This document shows, piece after piece, positions 47,613 through 57,636 of a DNA stretch of 64,000 nt. Below the pieces are notes generated by a model, which had not been told where the DNA came from, searched no databases, and worked only from the letters and a program-made list of their open reading frames with translations. Every line of letters starts with the position of its first letter. Within the stretch, counting starts at the first letter, position 1. The DNA is from Phenylobacterium sp. (GTDB lineage: Bacteria; Pseudomonadota; Alphaproteobacteria; Caulobacterales; Caulobacteraceae), in assembly GCF_013822795.1 (NCBI RefSeq), contig NZ_PNLB01000010.1, forward strand, positions 1-64,000. The letters are read 5' to 3'. Both the position numbers and the translations under genes were made by a program.

Positions 47613-49862
47613 CTATTTCGGCTTGAAGCGCTTGCTGGTGGGGAAACCCTTTGGCGCCAGCTTGCCGGCTGCGGCGCGCCGCCCCAGCCATTCGCGCCAT
47701 TCACCCCAGACACGGGTGCGGCCGGCGGTGTCGATCCAGGTCGCGCCTTCCTCGGCGTTGAACACCACTGCATCGCGCAGTCCGCCCTCGCGGTAGGTCT
47801 GCAGCTTCACGCCCTTGCCGCGCGGCATCTCCGGCAGCTCCGACAGCGGGAAGATCAGGATCTTGCCGTTGTCGCCGACCACGCCGAAGTGGTCGCCGCT
47901 CACCGGCATCGCGAAGGCCGCGCCCTTGGCCCCGGCGTTCAGCACCTGCTTGCCGGCCCGGCGGAAGCTGATCGCCTCCTCCTCGGGCAGGATGAAGCCG
48001 TAGCCCTCCTTCGAGGCGATGACCCGCTTGGTCCCCGGCTTGTGGGGGAAGATGTCGATGATGTCGGTCTTGTCGTCGAGGTCCAGCATCAGCCGCAACG
48101 GCTCGCCGTGACCGCGCGCACCCGGCAGCTTGTCGCAACCGATGGTGAAGAACCTGCCGTCCGAGGCGAAGATCAGCAGCTTGTCGGTCGTCTCGGCGGC
48201 GACGATGAAGCCCAGCTTGTCGCCTTCCTTGAACTTCAGCTCCGAGGGGTCCTCGACCTTGCCTTTGGCGGCGCGGATCCAGCCGCGCTCGGACAGAATC
48301 ACGGTGATCGGCTCGCGCACGATCATCGCTTCCATGGCCGCCTCGGCGTCGACCACCGGGGCGGTGTCGAAGATCGAGCGACGCTTGCCCAGGTTGGTGT
48401 CGGGACCCAGGATCGCGCGCACGTCCTTCAGACCCACCCCGACCAGGCGCCATTGCGCCCGGTCCGAGGCCAGCATCTTCAGCAGCCCGTCGCGCTCCTC
48501 GGCCAGTTCGGCGTGCTCGCGCCGGAGCTCCATTTCCTCCAGCTTGGCCAGTTGGCGCAGGCGGGTGTTGAGGATGGCGTCAGCCTGGATGTCCGACAGC
48601 TCGAAGGCCTCGATCAGCCTGGCCTTGGGCTCGTCCTCATAGCGGACGATGCGGATCACCTCGTCCAGGTTCAGGAAGGCGATAACCAAGCCGTCCAGGA
48701 TGTGCAGACGCGCTTCGATCTTTTCCAGGCGGAAGCGCGCCCGGCGCACCACCACCTCCCGGCGGTGATCCAGGAACGACTGCAGCAGTTGGCGCAGGCC
48801 CATCACGCCCGGCGCGCCCTTGGCGTCCAGCACGTTCATATTGACCGGGAACCGGCTCTCCAGTGCCGAGAGCTTGAACAGGCTCTCCATCAGCACTTCG
48901 GGCTCGACGTTGCGGTTCTTGGGCTCCAGCACGAGGCGCACGTCCTCGGCGCTCTCGTCGCGCACGTCGCCCAGCAGCGGCGCCTTCTTGGTCTCGATCA
49001 GGTCGGCCAGCTGCTCGACCAGATCGGCCTTCTTCACCTGGTACGGAATCTCGGTGACGATGATCTGGTAGGTCCCGCGCCCGGTGTCTTCCTTCTCCCA
49101 GCGCGCCCGCACCCGCACCCCGCCACGACCGGTGGCGTAGGTCTCCAGCATGCTCTCGCGCGGCTCGACGATCACCCCGCCAGTGGGGAAGTCGGGGCCT
49201 TGGACGTGCTCCATCAGGCGCGCGGTATCGGCGTTCGGATCTTCCAGCAGCACCAGGCAGGCGTCGATCAACTCGGCGGCGTTGTGCGGCGGGATCGAGG
49301 TCGCCATGCCCACGGCGATGCCGCTCGAGCCGTTGGCCAGCAGGTTCGGGAACCCGGCCGGCAGCACCACGGGCTCCTCGTCTTCGCCGTCATAGGTCGG
49401 GCGGAAGTCGACCGCGTCCTCGTCGATGCCGTCCAGCAGCAGCTGCGCAGCCACGGTGAGCTTGCACTCGGTGTATCGCATGGCCGCGGCGTTATCGCCG
49501 TCGATGTTGCCGAAGTTCCCCTGGCCGTCGACCAGCGGATAGCGCTGGGCGAAGTCCTGGGCCAAGCGCACCAGGGCGTCATAGACCGCGGTGTCGCCGT
49601 GCGGGTGGTACTTACCGATCACATCGCCGACCACGCGGGCGCACTTCTTGGCCGTGGTGTTCGGGTCCAGCCGCAGCTGGCGCATGGCGTACATCAACCG
49701 CCGGTGGACCGGCTTCATCCCGTCGCGCACGTCGGGCAGCGCCCGGCCGGTGATGGTCGAGAGCGCATAGGCCAAGTACCGCCGAGACAGGGCCTCGGTC
49801 AGCGGCTCGTCGATGATGCGGTCGCCTTCGCCGTCGCCCGGCGGGGGAGTGTGCTTGGTCAT
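47613..49862 (-). CDS. parC: DNA topoisomerase IV subunit A
   Basis: The 749-residue subunit cuts and rejoins DNA for decatenation. It has [54 protein letters not shown] and the catalytic tyrosine in [11 protein letters not shown]. The C-terminal part is beta-propeller-like but short (GyrA-box-poor), as in ParC. The start is ATG 49862; the track begins 39 residues early. It follows recO on the same strand. Its ParE partner ends at the left edge of the window. Confidence 0.95.
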   Translation of the reverse strand: MTKHTPPPGDGEGDRIIDEPLTEALSRRYLAYALSTITGRALPDVRDGMKPVHRRLMYAMRQLRLDPNTTAKKCARVVGDVIGKYHPHGDTAVYDALVRLAQDFAQRYPLVDGQGNFGNIDGDNAAAMRYTECKLTVAAQLLLDGIDEDAVDFRPTYDGEDEEPVVLPAGFPNLLANGSSGIAVGMATSIPPHNAAELIDACLVLLEDPNADTARLMEHVQGPDFPTGGVIVEPRESMLETYATGRGGVRVRARWEKEDTGRGTYQIIVTEIPYQVKKADLVEQLADLIETKKAPLLGDVRDESAEDVRLVLEPKNRNVEPEVLMESLFKLSALESRFPVNMNVLDAKGAPGVMGLRQLLQSFLDHRREVVVRRARFRLEKIEARLHILDGLVIAFLNLDEVIRIVRYEDEPKARLIEAFELSDIQADAILNTRLRQLAKLEEMELRREHAELAEERDGLLKMLASDRAQWRLVGVGLKDVRAILGPDTNLGKRRSIFDTAPVVDAEAAMEAMIVREPITVILSERGWIRAAKGKVEDPSELKFKEGDKLGFIVAAETTDKLLIFASDGRFFTIGCDKLPGARGHGEPLRLMLDLDDKTDIIDIFPHKPGTKRVIASKEGYGFILPEEEAISFRRAGKQVLNAGAKGAAFAMPVSGDHFGVVGDNGKILIFPLSELPEMPRGKGVKLQTYREGGLRDAVVFNAEEGATWIDTAGRTRVWGEWREWLGRRAAAGKLAPKGFPTSKRFKPK

Positions 49863-49935
49863 GATCGAATCAAACTCGCAGTTCAGTCCCGTTCTAACGG
49901 GCGACGCCGCGGAAGTCGCCGCGGCGGATTGAGGG

Positions 49936-50667
49936 CTAGAGCCGCTGGGCCTCCAACAGCCGCTCGACCAGCCACACACGGGCCGGCGGCAGCGGCTTGT
50001 TGACGGGGCCGAAGACGAACAGCTCCAGGAAGTGCGCGGTCAGGTCCAGGCCCGCCTTGACGTCTCCAGCCGCCAGCCCGGTCTGGGCCGACAGCATGAA
50101 CGGCGGCAGCGCCAGCAGCCGGTCCTTGTAAGGCTCGCCGGCGTTGCGGCTCACCGCCCGCCCCGTCCGGGGACTGACATAGATCAGGTCGTCGACCGAC
50201 CCGGTCGCCGCGCACTTGGACAGGTCCATGCCAAAGCCCAGGTCCTGCAGCAGCCCCGCCTCGAAGCGCACGAACACCGCCGGCCAGATCTCGGGCGCCA
50301 TCAGCGCCGCGGTCAGCGCCTCGAAGGCCAGAAACACCCCCGGATGCGGCTCACGCTCGGGCAGCGCGGCGGCCGCCACCGCCGCGGCGGCGGCCAGGCC
50401 GGCCAGCGCCATGCGGTCGTCGAACAGCGCCGAGGGCCCCTCGCCCACCGGCTCCAGCTGCGCCGAGCCAAGCTGGTCCGAAACCCGCGCACGGTAGTGG
50501 ACGATGGTCCGCGCCCCGGCCTGCAGGAACGGCTTCATCCGCCGCGAGGCCCCGCCCGCGACATGGGCGGCGTACTTTCCGTGCCGCGCGGTCAGCAGTT
50601 CCACGATCGCCCCGGTCTCCCCGTGGGCGCGAGCCGACAGCACGTAGGCGTCGTCTTCGAATTCCAT
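49936..50667 (-). CDS. recO: DNA repair protein RecO
   Basis: The 243-residue protein has an N-terminal OB-fold (MEFEDDAYVLSARAHGETGAIVELLTARHGKYAAHVAGGASRRMKPFLQAG), a helical middle and a C-terminal region with CAATGSVDDLIYVSPRTGRAVS. The usual four-cysteine zinc site is reduced to one visible Cys, as in many alphaproteobacteria. RecO anneals SSB-coated DNA and loads RecA with RecR. The start is ATG 50667, within the Era-RecO neighbourhood (40 bases after era). Confidence 0.92.
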   Translation of the reverse strand: MEFEDDAYVLSARAHGETGAIVELLTARHGKYAAHVAGGASRRMKPFLQAGARTIVHYRARVSDQLGSAQLEPVGEGPSALFDDRMALAGLAAAAAVAAAALPEREPHPGVFLAFEALTAALMAPEIWPAVFVRFEAGLLQDLGFGMDLSKCAATGSVDDLIYVSPRTGRAVSRNAGEPYKDRLLALPPFMLSAQTGLAAGDVKAGLDLTAHFLELFVFGPVNKPLPPARVWLVERLLEAQRL

Positions 50668-50707
50668 CAACCGCGAGCCGTCGGGATCATCACGCCAACC
50701 TAGGGCG

Positions 50708-51643
50708 CTAGACGTCGAAATCCAGGCCCACGTCGCCATAGAACTCGCGCTTGTCGGCCCAGCGCTCGTCCACCTTCACGTGCAGGAACAGATGCACCGG
50801 GCGATCGAACAGCTCGATCAGCTCCTCGCGCGACTTCTGGCCGATCCACTTCAGGGTCTGACCGTTCTTGCCCAGCACGATCGGCCGCTGACTTTCGCGC
50901 TCCACATAGATCGACTGCTCGATGCGCACCGAACCGTCCTTGCGCTCCTGGAACGCGGTGGTCTCCACCGCCGCCGCATAGGGCAGCTCCTCGTGCACCC
51001 GCAGGAACAGCTTCTCGCGGGTGATCTCCGCGGCCAGCAGCCGCGCGGGCAGATCGGCGGTCTGGTCCTCGGGATAGAGCCACGGCCCTTCCGGCATCAG
51101 CTCGGCCAACCGCGTCTTCAGGTCATCGACGCCCTGGCCATCGGCGGCCGAGATCATGAAGACCTCGGAGTAGACCCCCGCGTCGTACAGCCCCTGGACC
51201 AGCGCCAGCAGACGCTCGCGCTTGACGCCGTCGATCTTGTTGAGCGCCAGGATCACCTTCTTGCCCGAGGTCTTCAGCCCCTCGACGATCATCTGGACGT
51301 CGGCGGCCGAGCGTTTGTCGGCGGATTTGGCGCCCGGTTCGGCGGCGGCCAGCTCGGCCTGCACGTCCACCAGATGCACGGTTACATCAGCCTCGTCGGC
51401 TCCGCCCCAGGCAGAGCGCACCATCGCCCGGTCCAGTCGGCGGCGCGGCGAGAAAATGCCGGGGGTGTCGACCAGCACGATCTGCGACTCGCCTTCCATG
51501 GCGACGCCGCGCACCGGGAAGCGGGTGGTCTGGACCTTCTGGGTCACGATCGTGACCTTCGCCCCGACCAGTCGGTTGGTCAGGGTCGATTTGCCCGCAT
51601 TCGGGGCTCCAATAATCGCGGCGAAGCCGGCGCGGGTGGTCAT
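50708..51643 (-). CDS. era: GTPase Era
   Basis: The 311-residue GTPase is needed for 16S rRNA maturation and 30S assembly. G1 GAPNAGKST, G2 region TTRFPVRG, G3 DTPG, G4 NKID and G5 SAADG are present. The C-terminal KH domain contains LKWIGQKSREELIELFDRPVHLFLHVKV. The start overlaps the rnc stop (ATGA), a classical rnc-era coupling. Confidence 0.97.
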   Translation of the reverse strand: MTTRAGFAAIIGAPNAGKSTLTNRLVGAKVTIVTQKVQTTRFPVRGVAMEGESQIVLVDTPGIFSPRRRLDRAMVRSAWGGADEADVTVHLVDVQAELAAAEPGAKSADKRSAADVQMIVEGLKTSGKKVILALNKIDGVKRERLLALVQGLYDAGVYSEVFMISAADGQGVDDLKTRLAELMPEGPWLYPEDQTADLPARLLAAEITREKLFLRVHEELPYAAAVETTAFQERKDGSVRIEQSIYVERESQRPIVLGKNGQTLKWIGQKSREELIELFDRPVHLFLHVKVDERWADKREFYGDVGLDFDV

Positions 51644-52338
51644 TGAGGTCCTTCGCGTTTGAGCAACATCACCGTGGCCGCGGCCTTTTCGGCCTCCTGA
51701 CGGGAACGGCCTTCGGCAAGTTCAGGTTCATAATCGCCCACGGTCACCGAAACGGTGAACGAGGGAGCGTGGTCGGGGCCTTCGCGTCCGACCACCTTGT
51801 AAAGCGGCAGCGGCATGCCGCGGCCCTGGGCCCATTCCTGCAGCTGGGTCTTCGGATCCTTGATCTGCGGTTCGTCCAGGCGCGCGAACTCCTCGGCCCA
51901 GAACTCCAGGAAGAAGGCCCGAGCCGCTTCCAGCCCGTCGTCGATGTAGATCGCCCCGATCAGCGCCTCGCAGGCATCGCCCAGCACGGTGTCCTTGTCG
52001 CGCGCGCCGATCTTGCTGGCGCTGGCCGCCATGCGCAGGGCGTTCGGCAGGCCGATCCGCCGGGCGACGCGGGCGCAGGCATGGTAGTTGACGAGCCCGG
52101 CCATCAGCCGGCTCATCTCCCCTTCCCGCGCCTCAGAGTTCAGCGCCATCAGCCGCTCGGCCGCGAGCAGGTTCAGTACCCGGTCGCCCAGGAACTCCAG
52201 CCGCTCGTAGTGGCGCACCTTGAGCGCGCCGTCTCCAACGCTGGCGTGCGTCAGCGCGCGCTCCAGAAGCTCGCGGTCATGGAATACGTGGCCGATGCGG
52301 CCCTCGAGTTCGGCGACCGCGGCTTCTCGCCTGTTCAT
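51640..52338 (-). CDS. rnc: Ribonuclease III
   Basis: The 232-residue enzyme cuts double-stranded RNA, including rRNA precursors. The RNase III signature is ERLEFLGDRVLNLL with metal-binding Glu/Asp, followed by DACEALIGAIYIDDG. The C-terminal dsRNA-binding domain is PKTQLQEWAQGRGMPLPLYKVVGREGPDHAPSFTVSVTV. The start is ATG 52338, overlapping the lepB stop by ATGA; the track extends into lepB. Confidence 0.97.
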   Translation of the reverse strand: MNRREAAVAELEGRIGHVFHDRELLERALTHASVGDGALKVRHYERLEFLGDRVLNLLAAERLMALNSEAREGEMSRLMAGLVNYHACARVARRIGLPNALRMAASASKIGARDKDTVLGDACEALIGAIYIDDGLEAARAFFLEFWAEEFARLDEPQIKDPKTQLQEWAQGRGMPLPLYKVVGREGPDHAPSFTVSVTVGDYEPELAEGRSRQEAEKAAATVMLLKREGPQ

Positions 52339-53108
52339 TGGAGGATATTGAAGAACCGGCTGGGCCGCGCGTTCAGCACCCACGTCCAGGGCTTGAACAG
52401 CGACGCCCCGGGGTTCCACGACAACAGGATGATCCGCGCCTTGCCGACCAGGTTCTCGGCCGGAACGAAGCCCACCCCGATCTCGGCCGGCACGCGGCTG
52501 TCGAGCGAGTTGTCGCGGTTGTCGCCCATGAAGAAGAAGTGGCCTTCCGGCACCACGAAGGTCGGGGTGTTGTCGACGTCGCCGTCGGGGCCGAAGTCAT
52601 AGGTCGTGAAGGTCCGGCCGCCCGGTAGGGTTTCCTGGAAGCGCTGGACGTTGCGGGTGAAGCCGTAGCCGGAGTCGATCATCACCGGCGGCAGTTCCTT
52701 ATCGACGACTTCCTTGCCGTTGATCCACAACCGCCCCTGGCGCATCTGCACCCGGTCGCCCGGCAGGCCAATCAGTCGCTTGATGTAGTCGGTGCGCCCG
52801 TCGCGCGGCAGCTTGAAGACGATGATGTCGCCGCGCTCAGGCGCGCGCTCCATGATCCGGCCCTTGAACAGCGGCGGGCTGAACGGGATCGAGTGGCGCG
52901 AATAGCCGTAGGAGTACTTCGAGACGATGATGTAGTCGCCTTCCAGCAGGGTCGGCTCCATCGAGGCCGACGGAATCGTGAACGGCTGGAAGAACAAGAC
53001 CCGCAGGAACAGCGCGATCAGCAGCGCGTAAGCCACGGTCTTCACGATCTCGACGAAATCGTTCACCCCGCTGGCTTTTTCAGAAGCGGTCTCTGCGCGG
53101 TCGGTCAT
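52335..53108 (-). CDS. lepB: Signal peptidase I
   Basis: The 257-residue membrane protease has one N-terminal membrane segment (TVAYALLIALFLRVLFFQPF). The catalytic Ser is in IPSASMEPTLLEGDYIIV, the Lys in DYIKRLIGLPGDRV, and boxes D/E are GHFFFMGDNRDNSLDSR. It removes signal peptides from exported proteins. It heads lepB-rnc-era-recO. The 247-base gap upstream to the divergent transporter holds no gene I can support. Confidence 0.96.
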   Translation of the reverse strand: MTDRAETASEKASGVNDFVEIVKTVAYALLIALFLRVLFFQPFTIPSASMEPTLLEGDYIIVSKYSYGYSRHSIPFSPPLFKGRIMERAPERGDIIVFKLPRDGRTDYIKRLIGLPGDRVQMRQGRLWINGKEVVDKELPPVMIDSGYGFTRNVQRFQETLPGGRTFTTYDFGPDGDVDNTPTFVVPEGHFFFMGDNRDNSLDSRVPAEIGVGFVPAENLVGKARIILLSWNPGASLFKPWTWVLNARPSRFFNILQ

Positions 53109-53355
53109 CTTACATCCTTAGCCCGAAGCAGCGGACAGTTCGCCTAGCTAGACGTTGCATTGGCCTTGAGCAAGCGCGCGACGGAGGACTCTCCTCGTGG
53201 CGCGATACGGCCATTTTGCGGCCAACCCAAGCAAACTCCAGGCCAGCATTGGGCTTTCTTTCGCACGCGGCCTGCGACGAGATATCCAGGGCTTCTAGCG
53301 ACCACCCGCAACTTTCCTGCCTTGCCCCGCGCCGACCCGGGAGTATCACCACCTC

Positions 53356-54252
53356 ATGACTCGCCCAGGCCTGCCGCTGACCCACGTGCTGCTCGCTCTC
53401 GCCGTGGTGGCGGTGTGGGGCACCAACTTCGTGGTCATCCGCATCGGCCTCGACCACCTGCCGCCGCTGACCTTCGCGGTGCTGCGCTTCACCTTCGCCC
53501 TGCTGCCGGCGGTGTTCTTCCTGAAGAAGCCGGACGTGCCGTGGAAAAACCTCGCCGCCTACGGCGTCCTGATCGGCGCCGGCCAGTTCGGCCTGCTCTA
53601 CATCGCGATCAACGGGTTCATCTCCCCGGGCCTGGCTTCGCTGGTCGTCCAGACCCAGGTGTTCTTCACCATCGGCCTGGCCATGTGGTTGGCCAAGGAG
53701 CGCCTGCGCAGCTTCCAGATCGCCGCCCTGGCGCTGGCGGCCGTCGGGCTTCTGGTTATCGTCAGCCACAACACTGACGCCTCGGTGACGCCGATTGGCC
53801 TAGTCTTGGTCCTGGCCGCCGCGGCCAGCTGGGCCGGCGGCAACGCCTTCTCCCGAGCCGCCGGCCAGGTGAACATGCTCGCCTATGTGGTCTGGGCCAG
53901 CCTGTTCTCCGTCCCGCCCCTCCTCATCCTCGCCCTGGTCTTCGAAGGCCCTGCCGCCATGATCGAGGGCGTCCGCGCCGCCGACGCCGCCACCTGGGCC
54001 GCGGTGCTCTGGCAATCGGTGGGCAACACCTTGTTCGGTTACGCCGCCTGGGGCTGGCTGCTGTCGCGCCACCCGGCTGCGACCATCACCCCGATGGCCA
54101 TGCTGGTCCCGGTGTTCGGCATGGGCGCCTCAGCCGTGTTCCTCGGCGAGAGCCTGCCCGCGTGGAAGCTGATGGCCGCCGCCCTGGTGATGAGCGGCCT
54201 GGCGCTGAATATCTTCTGGCCGCGCCTGGAACGGCGCCTCGTGCGAGCTTAG
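53356..54252 (+). CDS. DMT-superfamily EamA transporter
   Basis: The 298-residue protein has ten predicted membrane segments formed by two EamA repeats (VLLALAVVAVWGTNFVVIRIGLDHLPPLTFAVLRFTFALLPA and the repeat from about residue 150). It is likely a metabolite or amino-acid exporter similar to EamA/YdcZ-type carriers; the substrate is unknown. It is read opposite to the lepB and acpS blocks, and an NTF2-like gene follows 23 bases downstream. Confidence 0.9.
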   Translation: MTRPGLPLTHVLLALAVVAVWGTNFVVIRIGLDHLPPLTFAVLRFTFALLPAVFFLKKPDVPWKNLAAYGVLIGAGQFGLLYIAINGFISPGLASLVVQTQVFFTIGLAMWLAKERLRSFQIAALALAAVGLLVIVSHNTDASVTPIGLVLVLAAAASWAGGNAFSRAAGQVNMLAYVVWASLFSVPPLLILALVFEGPAAMIEGVRAADAATWAAVLWQSVGNTLFGYAAWGWLLSRHPAATITPMAMLVPVFGMGASAVFLGESLPAWKLMAAALVMSGLALNIFWPRLERRLVRA

Positions 54253-54275
54253 CTTTCCGGGCGAGGAGATCGCCC

Positions 54276-54638
54276 ATGCCCGAGCGCAAGACCGTCGACG
54301 CCTTCACCGCCCAGGTTCTGTCGGGCGATCATGTCGGCGCCATCCGCGATTGGTATCACGACGACACCTCGATGCAGGAAAATCAGGGTGCTCCCCGCGT
54401 CGGCCGCGATCTGCTGATGGACGGGGAAGCCCGCACCCTGGCCCGGATGGCCAGCGTCGGAACCGAGCTCCTCGCCCCGCCGCTCATCGACGGCGACACG
54501 GTCGTCATCCGCTGGCGCTTCACCTTCACCCCGCACGAGGGACCGGCCAAAGCCATGGAGGAAGTCGCCTGGCAGACCTGGCGCGGCGACAAGATCGCCC
54601 GCGAGACCTTCTTCTACGACCCGCGCCAGATGGCCTAG
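54276..54638 (+). CDS. NTF2-like/SnoaL-like small protein
   Basis: The 120-residue protein has a single cone-shaped NTF2-like domain (VDAFTAQVLSGDHVGAIRDWYHDDTSMQEN ... GDTVVIRWRFTFTPHEG ... EVAWQTWRGDKIARETFFYDP). Such proteins can be isomerases, dehydratases or ligand binders; nothing here decides. GCGAGGAG precedes ATG 54276. It converges with acpS, with 2 bases between the stops. Confidence 0.82.
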   Translation: MPERKTVDAFTAQVLSGDHVGAIRDWYHDDTSMQENQGAPRVGRDLLMDGEARTLARMASVGTELLAPPLIDGDTVVIRWRFTFTPHEGPAKAMEEVAWQTWRGDKIARETFFYDPRQMA

Positions 54639-54640
54639 GC

Positions 54641-55039
54641 CTACTCCGGCACAGCCTCGATGATCACGAAGGCCTGCGCATAGGGGTGGTCGTCGGTCAG
54701 CGACAGGTGGATCACCGCCTTGTGGCCAGGCGGCGTCATCTTCGCCAGCCGCTCGGCCGCGCCGCCGGTCAGCGCCATGGTCGGCTGGCCCGAACGCATA
54801 TTGACAACGCCCATGTCGCGCCAGAACACGCCCGCTCGCATGCCGGTGCCCAGCGCCTTGGCGCAGGCTTCCTTGGCCGCAAACCGCTTGGCGTAGCTCG
54901 AAGCGCGGTCCGGCTTGCGCTCCGAGCGCGTCCGCTCGATCTCGGTGAAGATGCGGTTCGTGAAGCGCTCGCCGAACCGCGCCAGCGTGTCGGAGACGCG
55001 GCGGATGTCGGACAGATCGGACCCGATGCCGATGATCAC
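54641..55039 (-). CDS. acpS: Holo-[acyl-carrier-protein] synthase
   Basis: The 132-residue trimeric transferase moves phosphopantetheine from CoA to ACP. The [15 protein letters not shown] and [14 protein letters not shown] motifs hold the metal-binding Asp and Glu. The start is a GTG at 55039 overlapping the pdxJ stop (GTGA), so translation is coupled with pdxJ. Confidence 0.95.
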   Translation of the reverse strand: MIIGIGSDLSDIRRVSDTLARFGERFTNRIFTEIERTRSERKPDRASSYAKRFAAKEACAKALGTGMRAGVFWRDMGVVNMRSGQPTMALTGGAAERLAKMTPPGHKAVIHLSLTDDHPYAQAFVIIEAVPE

Positions 55040-55794
55040 GCTGCTTTCCCCACCCGCGCTTCATCCATCAACGCGCGCATGCGGTGGATCGCCGGCGAGA
55101 GGCCTACGAAGATCGCCTCGCCGATCAGGAAGTGGCCGATGTTCAGCTCCATCACTTCCGGGATCGCCGCGATCGGCTTGACGGTCTCGTAGTCGATGCC
55201 ATGCCCGGCGTGCACTTCCAGGCCCAGGCGTCCCGCTTCCGCCGCAGCGGCCCGCAAGCCCTCCAGCAGGGCCGGCGCGTCCGGCGAGCGCTCACGGACG
55301 GCGTCGCAATAGGCCCCGGTATGGAACTCGACCACCTGCGCGCCCATGGCCTTGGCGGCGGCGGCCTGTGCGGGGTCAGCGTCGATGAAGCACGAGACCC
55401 GCACGCCGGCGGCGACCAGTTTGCTGACCACCGGAGCGATGTGGTTGTGACCGCCGACCACGTCGAGGCCGCCCTCGGTCGTGCGTTCCTCGCGCCGTTC
55501 AGGCACCAGGCACGCCGCATGCGGCAGGTGGGCCAGGGCGATGGCCTCCATCTCCTGCGTCACCGCCATCTCGAAATTGAGCGGCCGGCCGCGCTTGCGG
55601 GTGATCGCCGCCAGCGCCTCGATGTCGGCGTCGGAGATGTGGCGCCGGTCCTCGCGCAGGTGGGCGGTGATGCCGTCGGCCCCGGCGGCGATGGCCAGTT
55701 CGGCCGCGCGCACCGGATCGGGATAGCTGCTGCCACGGGCGTTCCGGATGGTCGCCACATGGTCGATGTTCACGCCCAGCCGCAGCTTGCTCAC
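55036..55794 (-). CDS. pdxJ: Pyridoxine 5'-phosphate synthase
   Basis: The 252-residue TIM-barrel enzyme condenses 1-deoxyxylulose 5-phosphate with amino-acetone phosphate. It has [31 protein letters not shown], the central E(V/M)AVTQEM-like strand and [42 protein letters not shown] 55794 overlaps the pyrE stop (GTGA). The long track ORF upstream of this point is a pyrE shadow. Shared deoxyxylulose phosphate use links it to thiG, though they are far apart. Confidence 0.95.
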   Translation of the reverse strand: MSKLRLGVNIDHVATIRNARGSSYPDPVRAAELAIAAGADGITAHLREDRRHISDADIEALAAITRKRGRPLNFEMAVTQEMEAIALAHLPHAACLVPERREERTTEGGLDVVGGHNHIAPVVSKLVAAGVRVSCFIDADPAQAAAAKAMGAQVVEFHTGAYCDAVRERSPDAPALLEGLRAAAAEAGRLGLEVHAGHGIDYETVKPIAAIPEVMELNIGHFLIGEAIFVGLSPAIHRMRALMDEARVGKAA

Positions 55795-56375
55795 TTGCTC
55801 AGTCTCCGGCTGCCAGGGTCCTCGACCGGGATCGCCGCCAGCTCGGGCGGCAGTTGGTCGGCCGGATAGGCCGGCACGTCCAGCCGCGCCAGGGCCACGA
55901 ACGGCGCCCCCGGATCGGCGCGGCCGCCGGACCGATCGACGATGCAGGCCGCGACCACGACGTTGCCGCCGGCCTTCTTGATGGCTTCCACGCACTCCCG
56001 CGACGACAGGCCGGTCGAGACGATGTCCTCGACCATGGCGATCCGCGCGCCTGGCGGGATCTCGAACGCCCGGCGCAGCTTGAACTCGCCGCCCTCGCGC
56101 TCGACGTACATCGACGGCACGCCCAGCTGTCGCGCGGTCTCGTAGCCGGGAATGATCCCGCCCACGGCCGGCGAGATGCAGAGGTCGACCTCGCCCACCG
56201 CTTCCTTGATCTTCTCGGCCAGCGCCTTGCACAGCCGCGCGGTGCGCTCGGGATACTGGAACACCAGGTTCTTCTGCAGGAACGTCCCTGAGTGCAGGCC
56301 GCTCGACAGCACGAAATGGCCTTCGCGCAGCGCGCCCGAGGCGCGGAACTCTTCCAGGACGTCGTCAGTGTTCAT
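55791..56375 (-). CDS. pyrE: Orotate phosphoribosyltransferase
   Basis: The 194-residue enzyme makes OMP from orotate and PRPP in pyrimidine synthesis. [31 protein letters not shown] and the PRPP loop [22 protein letters not shown] are clear. It is the first gene of pyrE-pdxJ-acpS, linked by stop-start overlaps. Confidence 0.95.
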   Translation of the reverse strand: MNTDDVLEEFRASGALREGHFVLSSGLHSGTFLQKNLVFQYPERTARLCKALAEKIKEAVGEVDLCISPAVGGIIPGYETARQLGVPSMYVEREGGEFKLRRAFEIPPGARIAMVEDIVSTGLSSRECVEAIKKAGGNVVVAACIVDRSGGRADPGAPFVALARLDVPAYPADQLPPELAAIPVEDPGSRRLSK

Positions 56376-56453
56376 GTGGGGTCTCCTGACCTTGCGGATT
56401 ACCGAACGCCCGGCATGCTGTCATCGACCAATTCGCGTCGGGAGGACGGACCG

Positions 56454-57146
56454 GTGAAGCTGTTCCAGACCTATGACTCGCCATTCCCCAGCCGAGTGCG
56501 CTTGCTGCTCTACGCCAAGGGGATCGAGGTCGAGATCATCCACCCGCCCGGCTTCGGCGCGTCGGAGGAAACCAAGGCCGAGTATCTGAAGGTCAATCCG
56601 ATCGGCCGGGTTCCGACCCTTGTGCTCGACGACGGCCGCGCCCTGCCCGAGTCCGAAGTGATCTGCGAATACCTCGAGGACGCCTATCCCGAGCCCGCGC
56701 TGCGGCCCGCCGATCCCTGGGCGCGGGCGCAGATGCGGTTGCTGGCGCGGATCTGCGACTTCTACGTGGTCATGGCGATGGTTCCGCTCTTCACCCTCGC
56801 CGGCCGCTCGCGCCGCCACTGGGAGCCGGCCGTCGTCGAGGCGGCCGCCGGCAAGCTGGCCGAGGCCCTAGCCTACCTGGAGACCTTCATCGGAACCGAG
56901 GGCTATGCTGTCGGCCAGGGCCTGACCCAGGCGGACGGCGCCATCGCCCCGCAGCTGGTGCTGGCCAGCGAGTGGATCCCCAGCGTGTTCGGCACGCCCG
57001 ATCCGCTGTTCGCCCTTCCCCGCTTGGCCGCTTACTGGAAGGCCATCCAGACCGACCCGATCGTCGCCCGCATCCTGGACGAAACCCGTCAGGGCATCGT
57101 GGTTCAGCAACAGACGGCCCGCGACCGAGCCGCCAAGGCGGTCTGA
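56454..57146 (+). CDS. Glutathione S-transferase family protein
   Basis: The 230-residue protein has a thioredoxin-like N-domain (KLFQTYDSPFPSRVRLLLYAKGIEVEII), with PSRVR at the active-site position, the cis-Pro region NPIGRVPTLVLDDG and the ESEVICEYLEDAYP motif. The C-terminal helical domain is about 90-215. Substrate unknown. I start at GTG 56454 with GGAGGA 7 bases upstream; the track's 54 added residues overlap the pyrE promoter side. It is not closely related in sequence to the GST at 5657. Confidence 0.87.
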   Translation: MKLFQTYDSPFPSRVRLLLYAKGIEVEIIHPPGFGASEETKAEYLKVNPIGRVPTLVLDDGRALPESEVICEYLEDAYPEPALRPADPWARAQMRLLARICDFYVVMAMVPLFTLAGRSRRHWEPAVVEAAAGKLAEALAYLETFIGTEGYAVGQGLTQADGAIAPQLVLASEWIPSVFGTPDPLFALPRLAAYWKAIQTDPIVARILDETRQGIVVQQQTARDRAAKAV

Positions 57147-57267
57147 CCGGCGCCGCCAGGAGTTGAACTCCACCACCGGCCTCGCCACATGAGCGCCACG
57201 AAGCGCCCGCAGATAACAGCGTCGTGCGGATTCGCTTCGGCGTTCAAAACAGGGTTGGGTGGTGGTG

Positions 57268-57636
57268 ATGCGTAGCAAGGTCCTTCTCGCAGGGGCGCTC
57301 GGCGTGGTCGTCATCTCCACCGCATCCCTAGCCGCAGAAGCCGCCGCCGCGCCCCGCCACCCCGTCGTGCTTGACCGCTTCGTCTACGGCGCCGAGGCCT
57401 GGGGCCGCTGGGGCCTTCAGCGCATCAAGCCGGGCCGCCTGACCGAGGTGACGAGGCTAGCGCGCTGGACCCTGTCCCTGCGCCACCAGAGGATCGACAT
57501 CTGCAGCATCAAGATCTTCTGCCGGTCCAAGCCAGCTGAAGAGCTCAAGACTGCCGAAGCCGCCCAGCCCAAACCCAAGGCCGCCGGCCCCATCGCGCCG
57601 GGCCTCCCCGCCCGCATCCACTACGGCGCGCCCTAG
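57268..57636 (+). CDS. Small exported protein of unknown function
   Basis: The 122-residue protein is not recognised. A signal peptide (MRSKVLLAGALGVVVISTASLAAEAAAA) is followed by a short basic domain with a Cys pair (RIDICSIKIFCRSK) and a Pro/Ala/Lys-rich tail ending IHYGAP. The track's start uses a run of GTG codons; ATG 57268 is better. Its stop overlaps the amidase stop on the other strand by 4 bases. It is real-looking but unsupported by homology I know. Confidence 0.6.
   Translation: MRSKVLLAGALGVVVISTASLAAEAAAAPRHPVVLDRFVYGAEAWGRWGLQRIKPGRLTEVTRLARWTLSLRHQRIDICSIKIFCRSKPAEELKTAEAAQPKPKAAGPIAPGLPARIHYGAP

Noticed and set aside
47529-50003. 824-codon plus-strand ORF opposite parC
   Set aside because: Shadow of parC; no recognisable domain.
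57150-57185. tRNA T-arm-like GGAGTTCAACTCC on the minus strand near 57160
   Set aside because: The loop is the wrong size and no acceptor, D or anticodon arms can be folded around it.
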